Source: Acidobacteria bacterium AB60
Lineage (GTDB): Bacteria > Acidobacteriota > Terriglobia > Terriglobales > Acidobacteriaceae
Length of the DNA stretch: 64,000 bases
Direction: 5' to 3'
Assembly: GCA_008682415.1 (NCBI GenBank)
Contig: VANK01000007.1
Span: 268,696-332,695 of the forward strand
Shown: positions 35,777-43,305 of the stretch, piece after piece
Numbering within the stretch: position 1 is the first letter of the stretch
How the letters are laid out: every line of letters begins with the position of its first letter
Position numbers and translations under genes: made by a program
The notes under the pieces: generated by a model
What the model was told of the DNA's origin: nothing
The model's input: only the letters and a program-made list of their open reading frames with translations
Databases searched by the model: none

Positions 35777-36457
35777 TCAGAGCTGGTCAATTACGTCGCG
35801 GAAGTCCCACACGCCGGAGTGCTGCTTCGAAAGCCACTCCGCCGCTCGCACCGCGCCCAGCGCGAATCCCCGCCGGCTGCTAGCATCGTGGCGCAGTTCG
35901 ATCACATCCACGTCGCTCTCGGCCTTCACGATATGCTCGCCCTTGGCATCGCCCACCCGATGCGACGTGACTTCCACGTGCGTGCCCGGACGGGCGCGCT
36001 CAACGATCTCCTTCAATGTGAGCGCGGTTCCCGAGGGAGCGTCCACCTTCGTCGTATGATGGGTTTCCGTCACCGAAAAGGCATATCCGTCGAGCTTGGC
36101 CAGTTCGGCGGTCAGCCGAAAAAGCTTCTGGACTCCGATGGAGAAGTTGCTGGAATAGAGCATGGCACCCCCGCGACGCTCGGCAATCGCCTTCATCGCG
36201 TCCAGATGCTTGTACCACCCGGTAGTGCCTACGACGATCTTGCAGCCCAGGGCGAGCACGGCCCGCATATTCTCTACCGCAGCCTCGGGAGCCGTGAAGT
36301 CGATTACCACGTCCACGCCGGCCAGGGTGGGAGCCGTGAGGGCAGAAGCCCCCTTGTTCTCGAAGATGTCGAGAGCGCGCACTCCGTGGCCGCGTTCGGC
36401 GGCTATGTTCGCCACCAGCGAGCCGGTCTTGCCCTTGCCGAGAACCAGAATCGTCAT
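35777..36457 (-). CDS. dapB: 4-Hydroxy-tetrahydrodipicolinate reductase
   Basis: A 226-residue NAD(P)H reductase in lysine and meso-diaminopimelate synthesis. The N-terminal dinucleotide fold opens with ILVLGKGKTGSLVA. VVIDFTAPEAAVENM and VGTTGWYKH are the nucleotide and catalytic blocks, and TETHHTTKVDAPSGTAL is the dapB signature with the catalytic His/Lys. It is slightly shorter than E. coli DapB (273), as in many Acidobacteriota. The ATG at 36457 has AAGGA upstream; an earlier in-frame ATG at 36505 overlaps the preceding gene and was rejected. It is last in the asd-lysC-DUF3237-dapB run. Confidence 0.95.
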   Translation of the reverse strand: MTILVLGKGKTGSLVANIAAERGHGVRALDIFENKGASALTAPTLAGVDVVIDFTAPEAAVENMRAVLALGCKIVVGTTGWYKHLDAMKAIAERRGGAMLYSSNFSIGVQKLFRLTAELAKLDGYAFSVTETHHTTKVDAPSGTALTLKEIVERARPGTHVEVTSHRVGDAKGEHIVKAESDVDVIELRHDASSRRGFALGAVRAAEWLSKQHSGVWDFRDVIDQL

Positions 36458-36467
36458 TCCCAAATCC

Positions 36468-37028
36468 TTAGTGAGAGGGAGCTTGCGTGCTAGGAGGTGC
36501 CGCACCCACAGCGTGATAAAAGCGGATGCGCACAGCCGGCTTGCCTTCTACGGTCGCCCCTTCCAGAGTTCCCACGTACACTCCGCCGTTCAGCCAATCA
36601 TACTTCCCCTTGGGCGCTTCAAAGACCGGGGACGTCAGGATCTCGCCGCGCTTGCCGTCTGAACTCGTGCACTGCGTGCCGCTATTGCGAACGTTGATGA
36701 TCACGCCGTCCTCGGTCTGGATCATATAGTCGGCATGAATCGTGAAACAGCCGCCCGGATTGGCCAACTGCCAGTCCCAGCCGCCGGGAAGAATGTGCCC
36801 CTTGAGCCGCGGTCCCGCAAAAGTTCCGCCGGTGATCGGCACAATGTTCCGCTTGCCCTGCGGGGTCTCGCCAACGGGTTGCGATGCCCCCAGCGTCACA
36901 AGCTCCTCGTATACAAACTCAAGCTTCGGCGCCGACGCATCCGCCTGTGCAGCGGATTGCCCGTAGAGCGGCGCCGTCATCAAGGCAATCGCAAAGATGT
37001 GGGCCGTCTTCCGCATGGCCTCCCGCAT
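36468..37028 (-). CDS. Secreted DUF3237 (UPF0311) family protein
   Basis: A 186-residue protein with a signal peptide (MRKTAHIFAIALMTAPLYGQ, cleavage near SAAQA). The DUF3237 core follows: LEFVYEELVTLGASQPVGET, TGGTFAGPRLKGHILPGGWD, and FTIHADYMIQTEDGVIINVRNSG, then IRFYH near the end. The family is widespread and uncharacterised. The frame is open further upstream to 37166, but the signal peptide sets the start at 37028 or 37016; a GGAGG lies just before the latter. It sits between lysC and dapB, yet the product appears to be exported, so a metabolic link to lysine synthesis is doubtful. Confidence 0.85.
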   Translation of the reverse strand: MREAMRKTAHIFAIALMTAPLYGQSAAQADASAPKLEFVYEELVTLGASQPVGETPQGKRNIVPITGGTFAGPRLKGHILPGGWDWQLANPGGCFTIHADYMIQTEDGVIINVRNSGTQCTSSDGKRGEILTSPVFEAPKGKYDWLNGGVYVGTLEGATVEGKPAVRIRFYHAVGAAPPSTQAPSH

Positions 37029-37053
37029 AACTGAACAGGCTAATAGCCAACAG

Positions 37054-38502
37054 CTAAGAGCTGACGGCTGCCTTTCTAGCTTCCACGTCGAAGATAGTGG
37101 GATCCGGGTCTTGAAAGAACGCCGCGTGCAGCGAGCGCACCGCCTCGTCCGCGTCTTCTTCGTCAATCATGAAGCTCATGTTGATCTCACTCGCGCCCTG
37201 CGAGATCATCCGCACGTTGATGTGGCGGACGGCGGTGAAGACCTGCGCCGCCATCCCGTTCTGGCCGCGGATATCTTCGCCCACCAGACACACCAGCGCC
37301 TTTTTGCCCTCGTACTTCACGTCCGCCAGCTTGCTCAAATCGGCCGCAATCGCCGGCAGCTTGTCATTGGAATCCACCGTGAGCGACACCGAAACTTCGC
37401 TGGTCGAGACCATGTCCACCGGGCACTGGTGCTTGTCGAAGATGTCGAAGATAGCCTTGAGATAGCCGTGCGTCATCAGCATGCGGCTCGCCACCACATC
37501 GATAATGCTGAGCTTCTTCTTCACCGCAATTGACTTGAACGGGCTCTTGCAGTGCGGTGCCAGCGAGATGATGCGTGTTCCTTCGTTGCTGGGATTCTTG
37601 CTGTTCAACACCAGCACAGGGATGTTCTTCTTGACCGCCGGCAGGATCGTTGCCGGGTGCAGAACCTTGGCTCCGAAATAGGCCAGTTCGGCGGCTTCCT
37701 CAAAGCTGATCACCTTCACGCGTAGCGCGTCAGGGCAGACGCGCGGGTCGCTCGTCATGATCCCGTCCACGTCTGTCCAGATCTCGATGGCCTCTGCGTG
37801 CATGGCCCCGCCAATCAGGGCCCCGGTGAAGTCCGAGCCGCCTCTGCCAAGCGTGGTGGTAATACCGGCTTCGTTCGATGCAATGAAGCCGCCGAGCACC
37901 GGGACCTTGCCTTCGTTCACGAGCGGGCGAATCTTCTCCTCCGCGCGTTTCTCGATAGCGGTATCGATCGGTGTCGCTTTCTGGAAGTGGGAGTCGGTAA
38001 CGATCACGTCGCGTGCATCCACGTGCGCTGCGTTGATTCCTCGCTCCTGGAACGCCGCGGCAATCATGCGGCTCGACAGGCGCTCACCGTAACTCACAAT
38101 CAGGTCGGAGATGCGCGGCGTGAGCTCCAGAATCGCCGCCAGGCCGCGCAGAATCTCGTCAAGCTGATCGAATTTCTGGTCGATCCAGTTGATCAGCTCT
38201 ACGGCGCTGGCCCTCTCCTTCACCAGAGCCGCTGCCGTATCGCGGTGGCGCGAACGCAGGCGGGAACTGAGGGCCAGTGCCCCGGTTCGGTCGCCGGCTG
38301 CCGCGCAAGTCCCGCAGCGCAGAAGCTGGTCCGTGACCTTGGCCATGGCGCTCACCACCACCACCGGCGATTTCCCCGCGGAGACGCGGCCAGCCACAAT
38401 CGAGGCCGTCCGTGCAATGGCGGTTTGATCCTCCACTGAGGTTCCGCCAAACTTCATGACCACCAGGCTCATGCGATCGATCTCATTCTTAGGTTCATCC
38501 AC
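37054..38502 (-). CDS. lysC: Aspartate kinase
   Basis: A 482-residue kinase for the first step of the aspartate family (aspartate to aspartyl phosphate). VVMKFGGTSVED is the family signature near residue 15. TTTLGRGGSDFTGALIGGAM and WTDVDGIMTSDPR are substrate/ATP blocks. The C-terminal part contains two ACT domains (about 330-480; DIFDKHQCPVDMVSTSEVSVS and VRHINVRMISQGASEINMSF), so feedback inhibition by lysine or threonine is likely. No homoserine dehydrogenase is fused. It starts three bases after the asd stop, so the genes are coupled. A second in-frame ATG is ten codons in. Confidence 0.96.
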   Translation of the reverse strand: MDEPKNEIDRMSLVVMKFGGTSVEDQTAIARTASIVAGRVSAGKSPVVVVSAMAKVTDQLLRCGTCAAAGDRTGALALSSRLRSRHRDTAAALVKERASAVELINWIDQKFDQLDEILRGLAAILELTPRISDLIVSYGERLSSRMIAAAFQERGINAAHVDARDVIVTDSHFQKATPIDTAIEKRAEEKIRPLVNEGKVPVLGGFIASNEAGITTTLGRGGSDFTGALIGGAMHAEAIEIWTDVDGIMTSDPRVCPDALRVKVISFEEAAELAYFGAKVLHPATILPAVKKNIPVLVLNSKNPSNEGTRIISLAPHCKSPFKSIAVKKKLSIIDVVASRMLMTHGYLKAIFDIFDKHQCPVDMVSTSEVSVSLTVDSNDKLPAIAADLSKLADVKYEGKKALVCLVGEDIRGQNGMAAQVFTAVRHINVRMISQGASEINMSFMIDEEDADEAVRSLHAAFFQDPDPTIFDVEARKAAVSS

Positions 38503-38505
38503 GGG

Positions 38506-39582
38506 TCAGCCGCGCGAAGCCACAGCACTGACCGGCTCGAGCTTCCCGAGGCTGGCAAGCAGCTCCGCGTTCAGGATGGCAGCGCCGGCGGCGCCGCGAA
38601 TGGTGTTGTGCGAGAGCACCGAAAACTTCCAATCGAGCAGGCCGCACGGACGCAGGCGGCCCACGGTGACCGCCATGCCGCGGCCGCGATTCCGGTCCAA
38701 CCGTGGCTGCGGACGGTCCTCCTGCGGGGCGAACTCGACCGGCTGCTCCGGCGCCATGGGCAGATGCTGTCCGGCCAGCGGGCGAAACTCCGTCCACGCC
38801 TCTAGAATTTGCTCCCGCGTAGCCGGCTTGCCCAGCTTGATGCTCATGCTTACGGTGTGGCCGTCGACGACCGGAACCCGGTTGCAACTCGCGCTCATGC
38901 GCGCCGGCAACGGCTTCACGGCGTGCCCCTCCAGAGTGCCCAGCAGCTTGAGAAGCTCCTCTTCCATCTTCTCTTCTTCTTTGGCAATGTAGGGAACCAC
39001 ATTGTCCATAATGTCCATCGAAGCCACACCGGGATAGCCGGCTCCGGAGATGGCCTGCATCGACGTCGCAAAGATCTGCTCGACCCCGAAGCGCTCCACC
39101 AGCGGCTTCAACGCAAGCACCGGCCCCATTACCGTGCAGTTGGAATTGGTCACCATGTATCCGCCCGACTCCTTGCGCCAGGGCTGCTCCTCGATCATGT
39201 GCAGGTGATCGGCATTCACCTCGGGAATTACCAGGGGGACATTCGGAGCCATGCGGAACGCGCTGGAATTAGATACCACCGCACAGCCGGCCGCCGCAAA
39301 CCTGGGCTCCATCTCGCGCGCAATTCCCGCATCCACGCTGGCGAAGATAATCTTCGGCGCGCCCTCCGGCTCCGCAGGCGAAACCGTCATCCGCGCAATG
39401 CGCTCGGGCAGCGGCGTGTCCAGGCGCCACTTGGCTGCTTCTCCATAGGTTTTGCCGCTCGACCGGTCGCTGGCCGCCAGCCACGCGACCTCGAACCACG
39501 GGTGGTTCTCAAGCAGCTGAATGAATCGTTGCCCGACCATGCCGGTCGCGCCTAGAATGCCGATGGGATGTTTGGTTTGCAT
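38506..39582 (-). CDS. asd: Aspartate-semialdehyde dehydrogenase
   Basis: A 358-residue NADP-dependent enzyme converting aspartyl phosphate to the semialdehyde. IGILGATGMVGQRFIQLLENHP binds NADP. VVSNSSAFRM and YMVTNSNCTVMGPVLALKP form the active site with nucleophile Cys in SNCT. MQAISGAGYPGVAS and SCNRVPVVDGHT carry substrate contacts. The sequence is of the archaeal/fungal-like ASADH type rather than the E. coli type. It is the first gene of the asd-lysC-DUF3237-dapB run, with a 243-base leader that may carry control elements. Confidence 0.96.
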   Translation of the reverse strand: MQTKHPIGILGATGMVGQRFIQLLENHPWFEVAWLAASDRSSGKTYGEAAKWRLDTPLPERIARMTVSPAEPEGAPKIIFASVDAGIAREMEPRFAAAGCAVVSNSSAFRMAPNVPLVIPEVNADHLHMIEEQPWRKESGGYMVTNSNCTVMGPVLALKPLVERFGVEQIFATSMQAISGAGYPGVASMDIMDNVVPYIAKEEEKMEEELLKLLGTLEGHAVKPLPARMSASCNRVPVVDGHTVSMSIKLGKPATREQILEAWTEFRPLAGQHLPMAPEQPVEFAPQEDRPQPRLDRNRGRGMAVTVGRLRPCGLLDWKFSVLSHNTIRGAAGAAILNAELLASLGKLEPVSAVASRG

Positions 39583-39825
39583 GACGTTGTGAACATTCCA
39601 GTGTACTAGAGACCGGGATCAGAGATGAGTCGTCATTGCTCAACCCGCCGGTTAGAGAAAAGGCTCTTCTCTTCAGTCCTTCGCTCCGACGCCGGTTCAG
39701 GTCCGAGACCTGAGGTCCCGGGCTAGCGTTTGCGAAAAACTTGCCAGGGCAGGGAACTGGAATTGGGGCTCGACCATCCACGCAAGGAACACCGATCCGC
39801 GCCTCGTTCCTCCCGAATGTCGAAG
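39583..39825 (-). other. Leader region of the asd-lysC operon with small hairpins
   Basis: A gene-free interval of 243 bases. On the minus strand it contains CAGGTC-TCG-GACCTG and, nearer the gene, AGAGAA-GAGCC-TTTTCTCT. No lysine-riboswitch core could be recognised, and no strong promoter was picked out. The hairpins could be the remains of an upstream terminator or a regulatory leader. Confidence 0.35.
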
Positions 39826-40128
39826 TTACAGCGGCCATGCCGGAACCGAGCAGTGCTCTCCCGTCACGGTCGTCCACTCCCGCACATACCAACGCTTCAC
39901 CAGGCCGTGCAGCACATAGGGGTCGTTCCGGGCAAAGCTCTCCGCCACCGCGGGGGAGTCGCCGCGGAAGAGCAAGATCGCCGTATCCACGGGATCCGCA
40001 AGAGCTCCGCCCAACTCCAGCTCTCCGCGGTCGCAGGACTCCCACGCCAGGGCAAGATGCCGGCTCCGGAACTCGGCCCGTCGCTGCAGGTAATCGTCCG
40101 CCAGTTGGTAGAACAGCAGATAGTGCAT
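39826..40128 (-). CDS. YCII-domain protein
   Basis: A 100-residue protein of the YCII superfamily, a small ferredoxin-like fold. MHYLLFYQLADDYLQRRAEFRSRHLALAWE is the opening (given here in parts: MHYLLFYQLADDYL and FRSRHLALAWE). GELELGGALADP-DTAILLFRG and ARNDPYVLHGLVKRWYVREW follow, with the conserved His-Asp pair (DPYV). It is often annotated as a dehydrochlorinase-like enzyme but is of unknown role here. The start at 40128 is preferred because GGAG lies six bases upstream; an ATG four codons earlier has none. It is the last gene after nrdR-proC-isocitrate dehydrogenase. Confidence 0.85.
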   Translation of the reverse strand: MHYLLFYQLADDYLQRRAEFRSRHLALAWESCDRGELELGGALADPVDTAILLFRGDSPAVAESFARNDPYVLHGLVKRWYVREWTTVTGEHCSVPAWPL

Positions 40129-40158
40129 CGCGCTCTCCATATGTTCGGAGAAGACAGC

Positions 40159-41172
40159 TTACCCCATCGCCGCCAATACGGCATCGGCAAACTGGGTTGT
40201 CCCGCAGTTCCCGCCTACGTCGCGCGTCAGGCACTTACGCTCCGAGTACACCTGCTCCAGGGCCTTCTGCACGCGGTCGGCTGCCGCCTCTTCGTCCAGG
40301 TGGCGCAGCATCAGAATTGCCGATTGCAGCAGCGCCGTCGGATTGGCGATATCCTTTCCCGCGATATCCGGCGCTGACCCGTGCACGGCCTCGAAGATCG
40401 CGCAGTCCGCTCCCAGATTGGCTCCTGGCACCAGTCCCAGGCCGCCCACAAAGGCCGCGCAGAGATCGCTCACGATATCCCCGTAAAGGTTCTCCAGCAG
40501 CAGCGTGTCGTATTGGTACGGATTCATTACTAGCTGCATGCAGGTGTTGTCGATGATGTGTTCTCCGTAGAAGACCTCCGGAAAACCTTCGGACACTTTC
40601 CGCGCGCACCGCAGGAACAATCCGTCGCTGAGCTTCATGATGTTCGCTTTGTGCACCGAGTGGATCTTCTTGCGGCCATGCTTGCGGGCGTACTCGAAAG
40701 CAAACTTGGCGATGCGCGTTGATCCTTTCTCCGTGATCACCTTGATGCTCTCCACCACGCCCGGAACCACCTCGTGCTCCAGGCCTACGTACTCGCCTTC
40801 CGTGTTCTCGCGCACGATGATCAGGTCCACGCCGGGCCACTTCGTCTCCAGGCCGGGTAGATTCTTGATCGGCCTGAAGTTCGCAAACAGGTCGAACCGC
40901 TTGCGCAGGGTCACATTGATGCTCTTGAACCCGCCCCCGATCGGAGTCGTCACCGGGCCCTTGAGCGCCACCTTGTTGTGCTCGATTGATTCATACAGAG
41001 CGTTGGGAATGTACTCGCCGAAGATCTCAAATGCCTCGGCTCCGGCAGCGTGCCGGTCCCAGTCAAATTTCACGCCGGTGGCTTCAAGGATGCGGACCAC
41101 CGCCTGCGTAACCTCCGGGCCGATGCCATCGCCGGGAATCAACGTGACTTTATGAGTAGTTTGATTGCTCAT
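40159..41172 (-). CDS. NAD-dependent isocitrate/isopropylmalate dehydrogenase family enzyme
   Basis: A 337-residue member of the decarboxylating dehydrogenase family. VTLIPGDGIGPEVTQAV begins the fold. SINVTLRKRFDLFANFRPI carries the substrate arginines, VDLIIVRENTEGEYVGLEH the ENTEGEY motif of NAD-dependent isocitrate dehydrogenase, and YQYDTLLLENLYGDIVSDLCA the metal-binding Asp block. GSAPDIAGKDIANPTAL contacts the adenine. Most likely it oxidises isocitrate in the citric acid cycle; isopropylmalate or homoisocitrate dehydrogenase cannot be excluded. It overlaps proC by one base (TAATG) and is probably co-transcribed with it. Confidence 0.93.
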   Translation of the reverse strand: MSNQTTHKVTLIPGDGIGPEVTQAVVRILEATGVKFDWDRHAAGAEAFEIFGEYIPNALYESIEHNKVALKGPVTTPIGGGFKSINVTLRKRFDLFANFRPIKNLPGLETKWPGVDLIIVRENTEGEYVGLEHEVVPGVVESIKVITEKGSTRIAKFAFEYARKHGRKKIHSVHKANIMKLSDGLFLRCARKVSEGFPEVFYGEHIIDNTCMQLVMNPYQYDTLLLENLYGDIVSDLCAAFVGGLGLVPGANLGADCAIFEAVHGSAPDIAGKDIANPTALLQSAILMLRHLDEEAAADRVQKALEQVYSERKCLTRDVGGNCGTTQFADAVLAAMG

Positions 41173-41960
41173 TATTCTCCTGTGGTTTGAGATCTCTGAT
41201 GGACGCGGAGCATCACTTCATCCAGCGCGTCGTGAATCCTGTGGAATAGGCCTTGTGACTCCAGGTGCCTGAGGATCTGCTCGTTCAGGCCGCCCGGCGT
41301 GGCGTGCGCGGTGGCCATCGCGCGAAAACCCAGCCCGGGTGCATGAGCGGCTGCCTCCTGGAGCGACGGCAACATGCGGCTCACATAATCGCGTGCCGGG
41401 TGTGCGGAGAGCCCGCGCTGGACCAGCCACGATGTCACGCTGTCGGCAAAGGCAAAATACGAGGCGACCACCGACGAGGCGGCGCCGATTGCGTTGATCT
41501 GTTCTTCCGTTTCCACTGCGAAAGCCGGCCCCACCCGCTCAAACAATCCCATCGCCGCCTCATCGGCCGGGTAAACCGCGGTCGGACTCTGCAATTGCGC
41601 TGCAGATGGCAACGGGACAGCCCGCGCGATCTTCACCGAGGGAGCTGCCAGCCCGCGCAGCCTTTCCACCGTGAAAGTTGCTACCACGCTGATAACGTGG
41701 TGTGATTCCCTGAACCTCAGTTCTCGCAGGACACTCTCGGCAACCTGGGGCCGGACCGCCAGCACCGCCATCTCGCACCGGTCGAGCACCTCCTGGTTCG
41801 AGCCGGCGACCACGACCTCTGGAAATCGTGCCGCTAGCCCGGATGCCGCGGCCGGATTACGAGGCGAAAGCACAATTTCGGATGGAGGGTCGGTCGAAGC
41901 ACGCAACCCCGCCACCATGGCGGATGCTATCGAGCCGACTCCGACAAAACCCAGTCTCAT
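41172..41960 (-). CDS. Pyrroline-5-carboxylate reductase-family protein
   Basis: A 262-residue ProC-type reductase. MRLGFVGVGSIASAMVAGL is the NADP fold, LAVRPQVAESVL the second loop, and KIARAVPLPSAAQLQSPTAVYP corresponds to the RxMPN block of ProC but reads RAVPL, with the Asn missing. The C-terminal helices include FRAMATAHATPGGLNEQIL, matching the TPGGTT substrate motif with Leu-Asn in place of Thr-Thr. These changes suggest a divergent substrate or lower activity. Proline synthesis is the default assignment. It overlaps the downstream dehydrogenase by one base and lies 46 bases after nrdR. Confidence 0.8.
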   Translation of the reverse strand: MRLGFVGVGSIASAMVAGLRASTDPPSEIVLSPRNPAAASGLAARFPEVVVAGSNQEVLDRCEMAVLAVRPQVAESVLRELRFRESHHVISVVATFTVERLRGLAAPSVKIARAVPLPSAAQLQSPTAVYPADEAAMGLFERVGPAFAVETEEQINAIGAASSVVASYFAFADSVTSWLVQRGLSAHPARDYVSRMLPSLQEAAAHAPGLGFRAMATAHATPGGLNEQILRHLESQGLFHRIHDALDEVMLRVHQRSQTTGE

Positions 41961-42006
41961 GCCAACTTCCTCGTATATGAGAGTCGTTTCCCATCTAAAC
42001 TGGGAC

Positions 42007-42489
42007 TCAAGCGGAAGGCGCCTTACCCTTCCCCACCCGGCCCTCCAAAAGCCCTTCCAGCTCTTCCTTGAACTCCCGCACGTCTTTGAAGTCCCGATAC
42101 ACGCTCGCGAACCGGATATACGCCACCGTGTCGATTCCCTTCAAATGATCCATGATGAGCTCGCCGATCTGGCGGGTCGTCCGTTCGCGCTCCGGAGCGT
42201 CCACCAGGTACGTCTCCGTGGCGTCGACGATCTCCTCCAGCTTGCTTGAGGCAACCGGACGCTTTTCGCAGGCTCGCAGGAGTCCACTGAGCACCTTCTG
42301 GCGGTCGAACCGCTCCCGGCGCCCATCTTTCTTCACAACCATGTAGGGAATCTCATCGATCCGCTCGTACGTGGTAAACCGCCGGTTGCAGCGCTCGCAC
42401 TCCCGTCGGCGGCGAATCGAATCGGCTTCCTTGCTCTCGCGCGAATCCACCACGCGATCCTGCGCAAATCCACAATAGGGGCATTTCAT
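42007..42489 (-). CDS. nrdR: Transcriptional repressor of ribonucleotide reductase genes
   Basis: A 160-residue regulator. The N-terminal zinc ribbon is MKCPYCGFAQDRVVDSRE with ECERCNRRFTTYER (four Cys). The ATP-cone domain (about 47-137) contains PYMVVKKDGRRERFDRQKVL and LKGIDTVAYIRFASVYRDFKD, the latter being the highly conserved NrdR end. It represses nrd operons by binding NrdR boxes when dATP is bound. The C-terminal tail is short and Gly/Lys-rich. It heads the run with proC and isocitrate dehydrogenase. No ribonucleotide reductase genes are in the window. Confidence 0.96.
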   Translation of the reverse strand: MKCPYCGFAQDRVVDSRESKEADSIRRRRECERCNRRFTTYERIDEIPYMVVKKDGRRERFDRQKVLSGLLRACEKRPVASSKLEEIVDATETYLVDAPERERTTRQIGELIMDHLKGIDTVAYIRFASVYRDFKDVREFKEELEGLLEGRVGKGKAPSA

Positions 42490-42960
42490 TCAAGATCGAT
42501 TGTAAAAGCAGCCGCGGAGAATTCGAGTTTCGCGCAGCTCCCGCCTTTAGCGGGCCCCAAATTGTCATTCAAACCTTTGTTTATCAATCATCTACCACAG
42601 AAATCTCTCGCTCTCTCCACGCCCGCTCACGATCCCCGACGGAAGTTTTCCATCTCCGCGGGAGGCTTTGAAACGAACCGCCGCGTCTTGCCACTATCAC
42701 CGTGGTCGGCCGTCGCCGTGAACGCGGAATTGTGCTCGTGCCGCGGCGACCTGATCCGCCGGACCCCGACGTAGTCCGGTCGGCCCAAACGCATGGCACG
42801 TCCGTGTAGTTGAAAAGGCTGGCCTCACCGGTCTATTGTTGTCATATTGCGGGATTTTGGCGGTTCCGGGGTTTCCGGTCCGTCCCCGTCGTATTGTTTC
42901 TGTATTCACCTTGAATTAGCGCAGCATCCAACCTGAGTAGCAATATTGGAGATCGGCATC
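42490..42960. other. Divergent intergenic region between nrdR and hfq (471 bases)
   Basis: No coding frame here has convincing composition or family resemblance. The half nearer hfq is richer in T (several TTG and TATTG stretches from 42831), which fits an hfq promoter, but no pair of boxes stands out. I saw no strong hairpin or repeat. Confidence 0.5.
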
Positions 42961-43305
42961 ATGGAAAACAAGCCGGCACAAAATATTCAGGACACTTTCC
43001 TGAATACGGTTCGGAAGGACAAAACCCCCATCACCATCTATTTGGTCAGTGGTGTCAAACTGACGGGTAAAATCCGTTCCTTTGATAAGTACTCTGTCCT
43101 CCTCGAAAACAATAGCCAGGAGCAGCTGATATTCAAGCACGCGATATCGACTGTGGTCAGCAACCGAAGCGTCCTGCACGGGGAGCATCGGGCGCCTGGC
43201 ATGCACACCGGACTCGGCCCCGCTCCCGTGAGCGTTTCCTCGACGCAGCCCGCAACCGGGACCGGCGGCGACGGCGCACGCGGAGCAGTCTCGATTGGAA
43301 GCTGA
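42961..43305 (+). CDS. hfq: RNA chaperone Hfq
   Basis: A 114-residue RNA-binding protein. The Sm core (about 8-72) shows IQDTFLNTVRKDKTPITIYL, VSGVKLTGKIRSFDKYSVLL and the Sm2 block KHAISTVVSNRSV (YKHAIST-like, with FKHAIST). It forms hexamers that bring small RNAs and mRNAs together. A C-terminal extension of about 40 residues rich in Gly, Ala, Ser and Thr is low-complexity. The ATG at 42961 is preceded by GGAG nine bases upstream; a TTG five codons earlier was rejected. The hflX-like start overlaps its last codons by 11 bases, keeping the usual hfq-hflX pairing. Confidence 0.95.
   Translation: MENKPAQNIQDTFLNTVRKDKTPITIYLVSGVKLTGKIRSFDKYSVLLENNSQEQLIFKHAISTVVSNRSVLHGEHRAPGMHTGLGPAPVSVSSTQPATGTGGDGARGAVSIGS

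Noticed and set aside
39583..39825. Lysine riboswitch before asd
   Set aside because: None of the conserved lysine-riboswitch core elements could be found in the 243-base leader on the minus strand.
42697..42909. A 70-residue minus-strand frame between nrdR and hfq
   Set aside because: Composition is arginine/proline-rich noise with no start context; no homologous feel.
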